From positions 22,725 through 86,724 of the forward strand of contig JAPJBO010000946.1 in assembly GCA_030068145.1 (NCBI GenBank): DNA of 64,000 nt. Direction: 5' to 3'. Both the position numbers and the translations under genes were made by a program. This document shows, in pieces, positions 30,916-44,000 of this stretch (position 1 is its first letter; each line of letters begins with the position of its first letter). The notes beneath the pieces were generated by a model, which was not told the origin of the DNA, ran no database searches, and saw nothing but the letters and a program-made list of their open reading frames with translations. Origin of the DNA: Diplonema papillatum. Its lineage: Eukaryota > Euglenozoa > Diplonemea > Diplonemida > Diplonemidae.

Positions 30916-33521
30916 TTTTCCACTGAATAGAGGAAAAAGGCACTCTCGTTTCTTATATCCCTGATGTCATTCCCTTATATCCCTAAATAGGGATATAAGG
31001 GAAAACTTTTTCAACCCTAGGGATACATTGTATAAGGTAATTACACCTAAATATCGGATTTGGTAAAGTGTACGATTTGTGTTGGTAAATTATATCTGAT
31101 TTCGAACGTTTGGTAAATTGTAGCTGATTTGGAACCCTGATCACTTAGTATTTACCACTAGAGCCCTTCAAAAATTGGACGCGCTACGAACGTACTGTTC
31201 TTGGGTTGCTGTCCGCATTGGCGATTCAGGAACGAGGCGTCAATGAGCTTTGTGCTCAGCCAAGGGTGATTTACCGAAAACCGTACACCAAGAGGTTTTC
31301 GTGGACGTGGTTTCAGGTGGCAATTGATCATGGTCTGAGGGTCCTACCTCAGGCGGTTCAGTTTCCTCGCTCATTGGATGTGGCGAAAAGAACAAGGTTT
31401 TCCGAGGGAAAAGGTGGAAAGTCCATCACCCCGACCGAGGCCTCGTGTCAGACGTGTGTAGCGAGAACGAGGGCTACAACTATGCCGAGGGACTTGAAAT
31501 GTCGGGACATGCCCCTCGGGTTTTGTGGCAACAACGTATTGTAGTTGGCAGCGTACAACATCCAAGTTACCAAAACAGGGGAGTTCCGCCAGTGCAGACA
31601 CAAGAGGGCTCATAACCATCTACTAGCTGGCCGAAGCGGGTTGTGCTTGCTCTGTTGAGTAAGCAGGTCGCACCCGAGGCAAACTGAATGAATTGGCCGC
31701 GATCCCTAGAAGGAGTTCTGCAAGCTGGTTCCCGTGGCTGGCAAACTGTAACCCTTCCCCCCCAGGCTGACGATAGACGTTCCCCCGGGTTTACATCGAG
31801 CGCGCACGAGATACAAAGACCCTTCGGACTGTGAAAGTGCCTTCCGTCCGGGATAAAAAGGGGTACGAAGGTACGTTTTTGATTGGGACTCGACAGTGAA
31901 TGCCGATCTGAGCGCGCATACCAGGTGTTCCCACCCAACGCACATGCCATGAGGGCATACCAGCTGGTGCACACACCAGAACATACTACACGCGTGGATG
32001 GTGTGATGGTAGCTGACGCATGCCATGAGGGCAGGTGATACCACGTCCTACTCAGGCTAAGTACATGTTGGTGGACTGCTTGCTGGTGCATGCCATGAGG
32101 GCATCCCAGCTATGGGTGGCACGGGTAGCTGTTGACAGCTGCTTTTTGAAACATTGTTTGTAGACTGCACAGGACGTGCCAAAGCAATAATTCGCAGGAG
32201 GGTTGAAAAGATGCCTCCTTTTTCTTCTTCGCTGAAAAACGAGTGCCACGAGACAGATGCTTGCAATGTGCCCCGAGCCTTCGGACCGAGAAAGGCACCT
32301 TCCGAAGAGTATCATCAAGGAAACTCACTCTTCGTTTTATAGAGTTAAAGTTCGCTTTTCTGTGTGCGACGAAGAGGCCAGACTGGTTGAAGGCACGAGA
32401 AGCTTGAAAGGAGGTACGCCATCTGCTGTGGACCACGGTTAGTCCCCGGAGCGGCAGATCACTACGCCGCGACACGCATTGAACAATGCCGCCTGGCAAT
32501 GGCAAGCATGACACAGCTGGAATTGAAATGTGAGACGAGAGGCACTGGTACACTCTGTCAAAGGACAACTCACTGGCATAAAGAAGCATGAAAATACTTT
32601 GGCTTTGGCACAAAGAGAGGAGCCGGTGGTTAATATAAATCTATCGAGCTCTGGCAGGAAGAAGCAGAGGGGAAAGAAGTGTGCAAAGGCGGTCAGAATA
32701 GGTGGCACTCCCTGCGCGTGAAGATTGAAATGGTGCGGGTTGTCGCCAGCCCCTTGTTGACCTGGTGTGCCTTGACTCTTTTTTCCCAGAAGTCAGACCG
32801 TACATGCATTGGCTCTATCCGAGATGATTGTCGGTTTATTGGTCAAGATGCAAAGGAAGCGGTAAGATGGGCGGAGGCACCGTTTCCAATCGCTCCTTTG
32901 CGTGTCTTGTCTTCGAAAGAAAGAAGAAAATAGAGACGGAAACGGAAACGGATAGCACTTCCCACCTGAACGGTTTTGGGCTCTCTAAAAACGTGTTTGC
33001 TTCGGCTTCAGCAACATGATAACGGAATCGGAACAGCGAACGTTTCCGTGCTTTCATTCTTCTTGCATTCATCGACTGGGTGCACACTACAGACGCCACA
33101 CGACTAATGGACCACGAATGAATAGTTTGCCGGCTACTCTTTTGCTGCCAGGTGGTGGTGGTTAAGTTTGTTTTAGCAGGACGACCCCAGGAGCACTTAT
33201 TCAGGTTCTAGCAGGGGAGCAACTTTCCAGCCAAAGTGCAACTTTCCAGCAATGATGTTTTGGGGCGGCTTCACAATACGGGGCAGTGGGGAAGGCTGTG
33301 GAACGCCATGCAAAGCTTGAAACGGTGAGAGCACGGTGACCCACCGGTCATGTATACGCCTGAGCACAGTGCTGCATGAGCAATGGACCCAGTGCATTGA
33401 AGCTCTTTGCGACTAGGGGTGTAGAACTCCGCCGCACGGAAATGAAAGTGGACACTCCCGCTTGCAGAACGTGCGCGTTACACCCGCAAGGAATCTCAGC
33501 CAGAGTAGGTCAGAAAACGGT
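30916..33521. other. Long stretch without a recognised gene
   Basis: Holds AT-rich GGTAAATTRTAKCTGATTT repeats (31050-31135), three copies of CATGCCATGAGGGCA (31945-31960, 32024-32038, 32090-32104), and a purine-rich GGAAACG cluster at 32930-32950. The last part (33376-33521) is the 3' flank of the copine gene. Open frames are short and without motifs. Confidence 0.4.
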
Positions 33522-35051
33522 TCAGATCGTGACCTCGCTCTGTCGTGAAGACCCTCGTGGGGCTTTGTCGGCCGCGGGGCCGTACGGGTTGACAACACGG
33601 CGCGGATGAGGTGAAGGCTGCGAGGAGAGAACGGGAGAACCACGTTGGGACGGATCAGCAGACCGTTGGTGGGAATCAATGGCTCGCGACGAAAAGGACT
33701 CCAGCGACCGCGGGTCTCCAGAGCGCAGAGGCTGCAATACAGTGGTTTGCTTCCCTCTGTTCGCGAGCTCCGGCGGGAGCCTGCTGACGGACCCTGCCGT
33801 ACCTAGCGCAGAGTATCCCGTCTTCTTGTTGTCCTTCAAAGACCCCAGCAGTGGTTGCGCTAGGCGCGCAGATCGGCTCGGAGGACCACGGAGAAGCGAG
33901 AGGTCACCACTCTCGGTTGAAAGTCCGGCACTCTGTGCGCTGCTTGCAACGGAGATGCGACTGTTCCTTCGGGGACGATCAGACGGCGGATTCAGCATCG
34001 GCTTCGAGCTTCTCGCGGGCGCCTTCTGGTGGGTTGATATACTCGGAGGGATGGTATGCTTCCGGAAGCTCTTGGCTAGTTCCTCTTCAGTCGATTCCTT
34101 CAGTTGTTTCAGGTCGAATCCGGTCATGTTCACCCACGACAAAAAATGACGGGGCACCTCTGAGAGCGCCGCGCGGGCGAACTCTGTGAAAGTGAGCTTC
34201 TTGTACTCATGGTATTCCATGAAGTTTACCACGTCACGTTTCAATCGACTGCCTGATATGACGGAACGCAAATCGGCGTCATCGAATCGCGCCATCTTCG
34301 TGAAGCCGCTGCTTTGCTTTTCTGGATCGCCCATGCCTATTATTAGAATTGACATGGGCAGAGAAGATGCCTCGACGATGGCGTGCTCAGCTTCTGTCAT
34401 ATCCGAAGCATCCCCGTCGGTCAGGATGATGAGAAGCTGGTACGACGGTCCCTTTTCGAGCCCCGCCTTTCTTGTTTCCTTCATTACCTCCTCTATTACT
34501 GGGGCGAGGTACGTTGGTTCCTGGGGCTGAATGTAGTCGAGGCAGTGGATGTAGGCGTTCGCGATCTGGTTCGCCCCCTGAATTTCAACTTCTTCTGGGT
34601 TGAGCGAGATCGGGAAGCAATGTGACGGCTCTGTCGAGTCGCCTATCGACGCCCCAAAACCGTACACCGGAAAACACTGGTCCTTGTCGTACCGGCCGAC
34701 TACTTTACAGACCTTCTTGATGACCTGCATATAGTCATTCGGTCGCTGTAAGGGATCATGCGGGTCCAGACGATGCATGGACTTGCTCCCTTTGCCGTTC
34801 GATGCTGACATGTCGATGGCGAACGTGCAGTTGATCTCGAATCCCTCGCGCACGTACTCCAAAAAGCTATGCCTCGCGGCCCGGCTCACGCGGCTGATGA
34901 TCAGCTCCCCGGAGTTGACATAGCCTTTGTCACCGATCTTCCTGTCGTCAAGCACCGGGTACTGCGTCACGCCGCCGGACAGGAGCTGTGACAGCGTCGT
35001 TTTCGTCGCCCCGATGTATCGATGATTTCCAGCGCCGTCGTACGCAAAAAC
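33522..35051 (-). CDS. Copine exon 2: end of C2B, A domain, tail
   Basis: Begins VFAYDGAGNHRYIGATKTTL, which completes C2B after NLPLFLQ. It is followed by GYVNSGELIISRV, FEINCTFAIDMSAS (MIDAS), CFPVYGFGA, YQLLIILTDGDASDMTEAE and MSILIIGMGD, then EFARAALSEVPRHFLSWVNM, the conserved end of copine A domains. The tail (from about residue 570) is low-complexity. Confidence 0.9.
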   Translation of the reverse strand, partial: VFAYDGAGNHRYIGATKTTLSQLLSGGVTQYPVLDDRKIGDKGYVNSGELIISRVSRAARHSFLEYVREGFEINCTFAIDMSASNGKGSKSMHRLDPHDPLQRPNDYMQVIKKVCKVVGRYDKDQCFPVYGFGASIGDSTEPSHCFPISLNPEEVEIQGANQIANAYIHCLDYIQPQEPTYLAPVIEEVMKETRKAGLEKGPSYQLLIILTDGDASDMTEAEHAIVEASSLPMSILIIGMGDPEKQSSGFTKMARFDDADLRSVISGSRLKRDVVNFMEYHEYKKLTFTEFARAALSEVPRHFLSWVNMTGFDLKQLKESTEEELAKSFRKHTIPPSISTHQKAPARSSKPMLNPPSDRPRRNSRISVASSAQSAGLSTESGDLSLLRGPPSRSARLAQPLLGSLKDNKKTGYSALGTAGSVSRLPPELANRGKQTTVLQPLRSGDPRSLESFSSRAIDSHQRSADPSQRGSPVLSSQPSPHPRRVVNPYGPAADKAPRGSSRQSEVTI

Positions 35052-38000
35052 CTGGGTATTTTTTTTTTGAAGATTGGGAACAGTCTCAGGCTATAAGCTT
35101 CATTTCTCGTCGGATTTCCAAATTCCGTCAGATATGCCGTTTTTGTTGGCTGGCCAATTTTACCCCCCCCACCCCACCCCCCATCCCACCCCCCCACCTC
35201 CTGGCTACGAGTATCGTTACTAGTTTCTCGTTCACCACTCTGGCCAGTTCTTCTTCCGTACCATGCATGCTCCCACTCTGACTTGTCGTCACTGCAAATG
35301 CCGCAATTGCCGCTCCACTTCTGACTGAGAGTCACACTGGCCTTGTGGCAGTACAGAGCCAAAACAAACCTAGAAGCGGGGATCGCAAAACGTTGTATCA
35401 AGAAGACGCTCGAGATGTATTTTCTTGAAGTTAGTCAAGAAATAAGAAACATGAAAAAGCCGACTAGCAGACAGCACTTGAGAACTCATGGACTTCTGAC
35501 AACAGTGACACGGTATTGGAAAAACTAAGTCCTCTCATGCACAAAACGAATTCCTCCAGTTGAGCACCCAGTCGCGTACTCCTTTGTAGTCGTTGTACAA
35601 GCAGAACTGGAGTCTTCTATCACGAACAGCGATGAACGACTGGATGTACGCTTCCATGTCTGCCTCTGCCACACCATTGACGTCGGTGTAGTCCGCGACA
35701 TTCGCTAGGGTGAGGAGCTCTTGCAACGTCGCATCCTCCATCTGAACGCAGCCTTGTTTTCACAAGCTTTAACTGCGAGAAGAGACGCTCTGAGGTGGCA
35801 TTGGCTAGTGGCAGGGAGGAGGGACATGTTGAGCAGCTCAGTTGTGCGTGGATACTCCTCCCGGAGGTTTCTGTTGTTCAAGAACAGAGGAACTGCCGCC
35901 ACCGATCTCGCCCGTGGTGTTGGGCGCACTGCAGGCTTCTTCGGAGCACGCTGGCTTGAAGCTTGGCTGAAGCCGCAGTCTAAGAGACGCTTTTGTGACA
36001 TAATTTATATACCAACCCAGATCCCTAATCTAAGCTGAATGTGTGCTGGTAAATCGCTGGCGCCAAATAGATCAATCACATGCAAACTGGAGATCACTTG
36101 GTACAAGGCACTGTCAACTCGGAAAGAATCTGATCAAGGGCTGCCTCTGAGCCTAGATTCATTCCGGGGTGGGGCGGTGCTTTGAACTGTCAAGATTTAA
36201 GCAAAGCATCTGTGTTGGTTCCTGTCTGTACGCCCTGTAATAATGTGTCTCCTACTCGGCACACTACCCGCACCGCACCCGGGCCTACTCCCACTCAGCC
36301 CACCACCCGCCCCCTGGCCCACTCGGCCCAGCCCCGCCCAGCGCCCCACAGCCCTGTGCGCCCCACAGCCCTGCCCAGCGCCCCACAGCCCTGCCCAGCG
36401 CCCCACAGCCCTGCCCAGAGCCCACAGCCCCGCGCCCGACCCCTACAACTTTTTTCCATCCAAGCCCGTTTTTTGCACTTTTTTTTTTACTTTTTGAGCC
36501 GCCCGGATTTCCAAATTCCGTCAGTTGACGGAATTTGGAATGGGAAGCTAATGCCCTGGAACAGTGTGCGCGCTAACAGCCGGCTTGCCGGCTGATTAAA
36601 TTTCGAGCGTTTTTTTTTTTTTACCGTATTCTGAGGGGATTAGTTTCCGTTGCAGATTTAGCCCGTCGGTCGTAAATCTGCAAACCGGACTTGGCCGGGA
36701 AAAAAAAAAAATGTTCAAAAAACGGTTTCGAAGTAAATATAGGCGGGGGGTGTGGTGTTTGTAGCAGTGCTGAAGGTGCTGGAAGGCTGCTGAGCCTCCG
36801 CTGCTAAGACCCAGCCGCTGCCGTTCAATTGTGTTCTTCGGCAGGTTGCAGCTACCACTGTGCTTCATTACCGGGTCAAGGTCCTGTTTGACAGTTGAGT
36901 AACCCACACGAGCTAAGAGTGGCCCACGCATGATAAAGGGGGGGGCGGAATTATTTATGGAAAAGTTTTTTTTTTGCCCAAATTTTCCGTCGCGCCTTCG
37001 GCGCGATGTTGCTAAAAATAACGCTAAAAATGTTGTTGTAAGCACGGCGCATGGCTTCCGATGCTTTTGGGCTCAAATTTAATTCACATGCGGAACGTGC
37101 GGAAAAGATCCAAAAAAAAAGACTTTTCCGAGTTTCATGCAGGAGGGGTACAAGTTCCAGAAAAGGGTTCAGGGTGTAGTCTGGTAGGGAGGCTGCCCCC
37201 AACTTGCCATATTTGGGTCGCCAAGTCCACATCAGCATCACTTTGCGGGCTTCGTGGTTTTGTGCATTTGGCTTGGTGCCACGGGATCTATCCGCTTGTT
37301 GCGGACCTCCTGCAAGAACACGAAGGAAAAAGTGCGTAGTTGTTTACAATGCATACTTGTTTTCCGGTAAGGAGTGGGCAGGACGTTTCAAAGGGGGAAA
37401 AGAGGAACAAAGCACATGAATGCTTCTTAGAAAATAGTAGGTGGGACGATCTTGGTTAGAGTGAAAGTTCGTAAGTAAGTAAATATCACACTGCTCGATG
37501 GTCGCTTCACTCTGCCGCACATCAACCTGCTCATCCTCCTTGACTGTCAGCGTCCGCGGCTAGGCATATTAGTATTGCCTCACAGGTTGATTAGCCAAGC
37601 CAAAAGACACATTTCAGGTCAAAAGAATCGGGGCAGGTTGACATTTACATAAGCCCTGCTCACAGTCCATGATCGCAAGCTGGGACCGGTGCAGGAACAA
37701 ACATACCGTCCCGCTCTTAATTTATAGGCTCTTTATTCGCGCGCTCTTAATTAGCGGGGGTTTTAATTTATGAATAACTATTTTTTCATCGGCCCGAAGA
37801 TTTTGGGCTGAAACTAATTAATTTCGTCCCGACATTTTGAAACTGAGGTACAGCAGACGGTACAGTACACGGTACGGTACAGACGGTACGGTACAGACAG
37901 AACGGTACGTTGTCAGGCCGAAAACGTAAAAGAAAAATGGCGAAAGACTCGCTAGCTGCAGGGCAAAACCGTTGGTGAAGAGTACGGCCGAGATAACGTT

Positions 38001-41000
38001 AGCGGGAAAAGGGGGGAAAGGCTTGCCAGTTCACTCGTCCTTAACCCTCTGCGCTTCAGGCTCGCCTTCAGCACACGCTTCGAGGGTTCGTTTCTTCGCG
38101 AAGAAAGAGTTCAGTGTTGGTTGATTCTTCGGAGGGGGTTTCGCCTTCGACGGAGGGCGCCCTGGTCCGCGTTTGCCCGGAGGCTTTGCAGCAGGCTGCG
38201 TTGAACGTGTCGCGGGCACTGCCGCTGGGGCCATCTCTTGGCTTGAGATTGGCAAGGTGATGTCAGAATTGCCTTCCTCCTCAACAGTCTCGACAAGATC
38301 CTTGTCCCAGTTTTTCTCCTCGTCGTAGAGGGCTTTGTACTTGTCAAACACGACAGTGATGGGGGCTCCTTTTGAGTCCACGGGTTGCTGAAGACCGAGT
38401 GCTCGGTGCACACCAGAGGCGGCCCATGAGTACACGATGGATTCACGGTTCAGGCGGTCAATATCTTGAGCAAGGCACTGGTACTTGACGTGGCGCTTGT
38501 AGGGTAATTTTCCCCATGGTGCTACCCCACCGTTTTCTCCAGGTCAGCTTCCGAATTTCATCCGCCGAAAGGACCGTTCGTTCGGTAGCCGGCTTACTCC
38601 CAAGTTCGACAACGCTGTCGTCAAGCGCCCTTTCGTCAACAGCCCTGAAGAGCTCAGGGACGGAAGCCATGATTTTAATTTGTGGGGTCCTGTTTAGTGA
38701 ATTTCTAATTTATGAATAATTTTTTTTTTTTCCCGTAATTATTTATTTTTGGCCGTATTCATAAATTAGAAATTCATAAATTAAGAGCGGGACGGTATGT
38801 CTTGGTTTGGCGGGACACAGTGGTCTACAAGGCGAAATGAGAGCAAGATTTCGTACAAGAACCTCAAGAACGTCCACTTTTGCTTTTGTGTGTGCTAATG
38901 GTCCACGCAATCAGTCGATGGATTGTTGCCCGACTCGGATGTAGGACGGACCCACCCTTCGGTCCAAGGTCTGGACGGAATTCCCGACTGTGACAAACCA
39001 ATGATAGTACGTGGCTGACCTTGCACACATGTGAGTGCCAATTTTAATACATGCGGAAACACATGCGGAAAACACGTGCGGAAACACGTACGGAATTGCG
39101 CACGTACGGAAAATCACAATTTTATTCACGTGCGGAATTCCGTACGTTCCGCATGCGGAACGCAAGGCCTGGCACGGCGGTGCAGGTGCAGATACACCAA
39201 AACCGTGGACCTATTATCATAGGAATCATAGGAAAATAGGTCCCCAGGTCCACCCCTTCAGCTGCCTGACGAGACTGTCTGTTTACGATTTTGACTGCTT
39301 TTGGAGCGTGTCCCCACATGGCACCCACCATAAAGACCCCTCATTTGCCGAACGAAGTTGTGGAGATGTGTCGGCACCGCCCCAAGACGCCGTACATCGG
39401 CGAGACCGGCACCGAAACACCGCCCAAAACCATCCCATAGTAACGGTCTAAATCTGCAAACCCCGGAAGCCTTCAAACTAATACCCTGGTCAACGCAGGG
39501 CACTAGCTTCCCATTCCAAATTCCGTCAGCTGACGGAATTTGGAAATCCGGGCGGCTCAAAAAGTGAAAAAAAAAAAGAAAGTGCAAAAAACGACCTTCG
39601 ATGAAAAAAGTCGTGGGGGTCCAGTGGAGGCGTGGGTTAGGCCGCTGTGCCAGGAAGCTGGCTGGCGGTCAGGGGCTTCGGTGGGTCGCCGCTGGGCATG
39701 GTGGGCTAGCTGGCAGAAATTTGGGGCTGCCGTGGGGGTTGAGCCGAGTGAGAGAGTCGAGGCGCAGAAGCAGCCCGGAATTCTTGACAGATTCTTTCTG
39801 AGTCGACACAAGTGCCTTGTCCGTGTGATCTCCGGTCTGCATCTACTCGTGCCCACAGTATCTGGTGGATGAGTTTGGAATGGGCTGTTGCCTTCAGGAA
39901 TGTGCACCAGGGGGAGCGGGGCGAGGGTCACGCAGGTGGCAAACAGTGCCACCAGTACGTTGGTCGATATGTTTAACGCGACAAACAGACTGAGAAGTGC
40001 ATCCACCTGAATGTACCGTACCGTTTGCCGGGGGGCGGAGCCCCCCGGACCCCCCCTTGAAAGGTTCGGCGACATTGCAACAAACGCTCACCGTGACAAT
40101 CAGATGAGCCTGCGAGGCACTTTTCCAGTCGACAATGATTTTCGGGTTTGTAAAGTTCGGAAAACAGCAAAGTTCGGGCGAAACTAAGTTGCTAAGTTGT
40201 GGTGTGCGGTAAATACCCAATGCCCGAGTCACGGATCGAGAAAGTCCCGGAGCGGGAGAATTGACTACTAGAAAAACGCGTTCGACGGTAGGCTAAAAAA
40301 GTGCCCCCGGGCTTCGCCCCCGACCCCCTAAAAAGTGGGGTTGGCTCGACAGAGCAGCATATCTCTCGTCTCGGACCAAGTAAACAATGTCCGATTCCAC
40401 TGATTCCGACTCACTGATTCGAAATCCGCTGGCTCCGTGGCAACAACAGATTTCGTCGCGGACCCGGAGTCCGATCACGAGCCTGAGGCTCGTGAAGGCC
40501 CGATGAATCTTGAGGACCGTAACCTCGATGAGATGCCGGAGGCCGCAAAGCTCTTCTATGACAAAACCCATCGCATGTAGTCCATGCGAAGGGGTAAGAA
40601 GCAGTGTCTGCAGGATGCTCTGACACGTGCTTTAGTCACAAAGAAGTGGAGTCGGAGGTAGCAGACAAACTTGCCCGTTTCAAAATGAAGCGGAACACGT
40701 GTAGGGTGGAGAGAGCAGCGTGTGTGTTGAACCAACCCAAGCTGAGAAGCGTTGTCGGCTTGTTCAGTCTGTTGCCTTACCTACATGTGAAACTGGCATA
40801 GGTTATAGTCTACCAGAAGCGAAAAAGAATTCCGGGTGCTACGGTGGCCGTGCACGTTCTTGGGCGCGTGCCCTGTGTTGGGCGGGTGTTTTGTAACCCG
40901 TGAAGTTCTTTTCTGGTGCAATCCGACGAGACTGGTGCCGAGTTTTATCTCACAGCTGGTTTCCTTGGGCTGCAACCTTAAGGGAGAGGCAACGACAGCG

Positions 41001-44000
41001 CAATTCACCTCAAAAAGGACCACACACCCCCACTCACAAGGACAACGCACAGTCACAATTTTTTTACAAAATTTCAAGATCTTTTTTTCTTTTTTACACA
41101 AAGACCCAGGGGTTATTCTAATCCCCGAAATTCTGAAAAATCCCGGTTAAAAAACCTTTGATATGGCCAGAAAAATTTTTTCCCCACGCTGCGCGTGGGA
41201 AAGCTGGGATTGCTGAAGCAAGCAGTGTCCCAAAGAGCTGCGCATTTTTCAACCTGTTCGTCCCGGTTGCTGGACACCTCTCAGGAGAGCCTGTTCTCCA
41301 ACTTCGGTCCCTTCCAGTTGCTGTAGTCGTACTGCAATGTATTGTCATCAGGGCCAGTGGCAGCACCACTAAAACCAAATGCGGCGAGCGACATCTCTTT
41401 TAGTTTCAAAATCCTTTCAGGCCTGTGAGCTTCAGGATAGCAAACGATCCTCCAGTGACTGAATACTGGGTGTGATGGAAAACACAATCTGGCTGCTGCT
41501 TCTCCACTTAGTTGTAGCCTTCACTTGTCAGTCCCAGTGGGCACTACGGCACTACGGCATGATGGCCTCAACGCCTTTCAACGAATCGAGGCAGGGCGAA
41601 GCTGCTCACAACAGGCGCCCCCCAACACGCTAATCCCAACGCCCCTCATGGCCCCAGAGATATTTCTGGACGGCAGGCTGTACACAAAACAGCAACTACG
41701 ACTCCAGGATCTGAGCCTGTAGCCTGGGTCCCTTGCCAAAAAGTTTTCACCAGAAATCCCCATAGTTAAAAAATCTTTTTTCACCGGCCTGTTTTCAGAT
41801 TTCTTTTTTTTTTTTGGTGAACAGGGCAGGGTATTAGTTTGAAGGCTTCCAGGATTTGCAGATTTAGACCGTTACTATGGGGTGGTTTTGGGCGGTGTTT
41901 CGGTGCCGTTTTCGCCGATGTACGGCGTCTTGGGGCAGAGCCGACACATCTCCACAACTTCGTTCGGGAAAAGAGGGGTCTTCATGGGTAAGGACCTTTA
42001 TGGGTCAATTATGGTCACCCCGTCAGTTTGGCGACACATTTTGCGGGCGTTTTTTCAATGTACACCAGCCTGGATCAAGCTTTTCGGGGTTTTCCGAATG
42101 CTTCTGGGCTCCCTGTGGGGGGGTGCCATATGGGGACGCGCTCCAAAAACAGTCAAAATCGGAAACAGACAGTCTCGGCAGCTGAAGGTGACCTGGGGAC
42201 CTATTTTCCTATGATTCCTATGATAATAGGTCCACGGTTTTGGTGTGCACCGCCGTGCTTACAACAAAATTTTTAGCGTTATTTTTAGCAACATCGCGCC
42301 GAAGGCGCGACGGAAAATTTGGGCAAAAAGTGTGTGGGCAACACATAGCTCGTGTGGGAAACTCAACGGTCAAACAGGACCTTGGCCCGGTAATGAAGCG
42401 CACTGTGGCTGCCGACCCGAAGCTGAACCCAATTGAACGGCAGCGGCTGGGTCTCAGCAGCGGAATCTCAGCAGCCATCCAGCACCTTCAGCACACCCCC
42501 TGCCTATATTTACTTTGAACACCGTTTTTTGAACATTTTTTTTTTTTTTTCCCGGCCAAGTCCGGTTTGCAGATTTAGACCGTCGGTCTAAATCTGCAAC
42601 GGAAACTAATCCCCTGGAACAGGGTTTTTTCTAGGATTTCAAATCTTCGAGCTGGAGTGGGGAAACTTTTCGACGCGTTTTCAGAGCCGAATTGCCAAGC
42701 AATCCACGCAAATTGCGCTTTGTGGTGCTGGCTGCGGGCTTTTCCCCCAAGGCAGCTTAGTTCGACGTTCTCCTGGTGCCTATTAGGCCGGTTAGTTCGT
42801 TGTCTTCACATGGGTTCAGTTGCCACAGCAGGAAGGGAGTGAACGAGGGTTGTGTCACAAAAAAACGGGTGCTGCATTTAGGAATGATAGTCGTGGAACA
42901 ACCTGGGACAGATCCCACTATGCAGAATTGGCCTTCGCCTGCACAAAGTTTAGGCGACGGCTCGGGACCATCTCGACAAAACGGTCAACAACCTTCTCCA
43001 AAAAGACCATCGAAAGCTCTGGTGGACCCTCGATACGGATGCGCAGGATCATATCCAAATGTCCGCTCGTGAGCCGGTTCCTTAAAAGATCCAGGGTGTC
43101 TTTGAGAACACTGAATGATCGCTCAACAGCACTCGTCCCTGAGGGATAAGTGGCGACCAACCGCATGGCGGAGACTGCACGTGGAGACTGCACGTTCTGC
43201 CGCCTTGTCATCCCGGTTCCTGGTACCTATTACGAAGCCGTTGAGAACCTCCTCCAGTGTCATCTCGTTTTCGTCGGCGCCGCACAGGGGCTCGTTCTGT
43301 ACTCTCTCAGGTGGGTCTCGTCGTTGGTTGTCAACACGTGCTGCATTTCCTGCCTGTCTCGTCTTTTTTTCATTCTTCCTTTCTCTTCTTTTTTCTGCCC
43401 CTTTTTTCGCACTTCTGGAGCGATTGCGTTGCGATGTGGGGTCGCAGCTTTTCTGGCGATGCTGCAATGAACAGAAAAAAAAAACCCCACTCCAGCCCAC
43501 TCAGATTTTCGCCAAGAATCTGGAGTGGGGAAAATCCCCACCCCAGAAAAAACCCTCGTGGTACCGAAGTTTGCAACCGAAAACAGAAGAGTGAGATGAT
43601 GGTTGAACCTACACGACGCGTCCTGTTCAGACGCCTCCACTCAAAGGCAGGTCCTGCAGGTTTTCCAGCAACTGCTGGTTCGCCTTGAGGCCCTCCGAAT
43701 CCGCAGGCTGAAGGGTGTGCCTCAAACTGCCCAGGAGTCCAAGCTACAGTTGGTAGATGCATCCGGTTAGTAGAGGAAGAGGATCGGAGGAAGAGGAACA
43801 CGGACGGCTCAAGAGAGCCGCGTCCGAAGCACACTAGCACACCTACCTGCACACCTCACCCACTTGCCCGCACCCGTCTACCCAACTACCCACCTGTTCA
43901 CCCATCCACCGACCTGCCCACCACCATCCACCCATCTGTCCACTCAACTACCAACCTGTACACCTGCCCACCCACAGGCAGCCCCACTTTTTCCCAAAAA

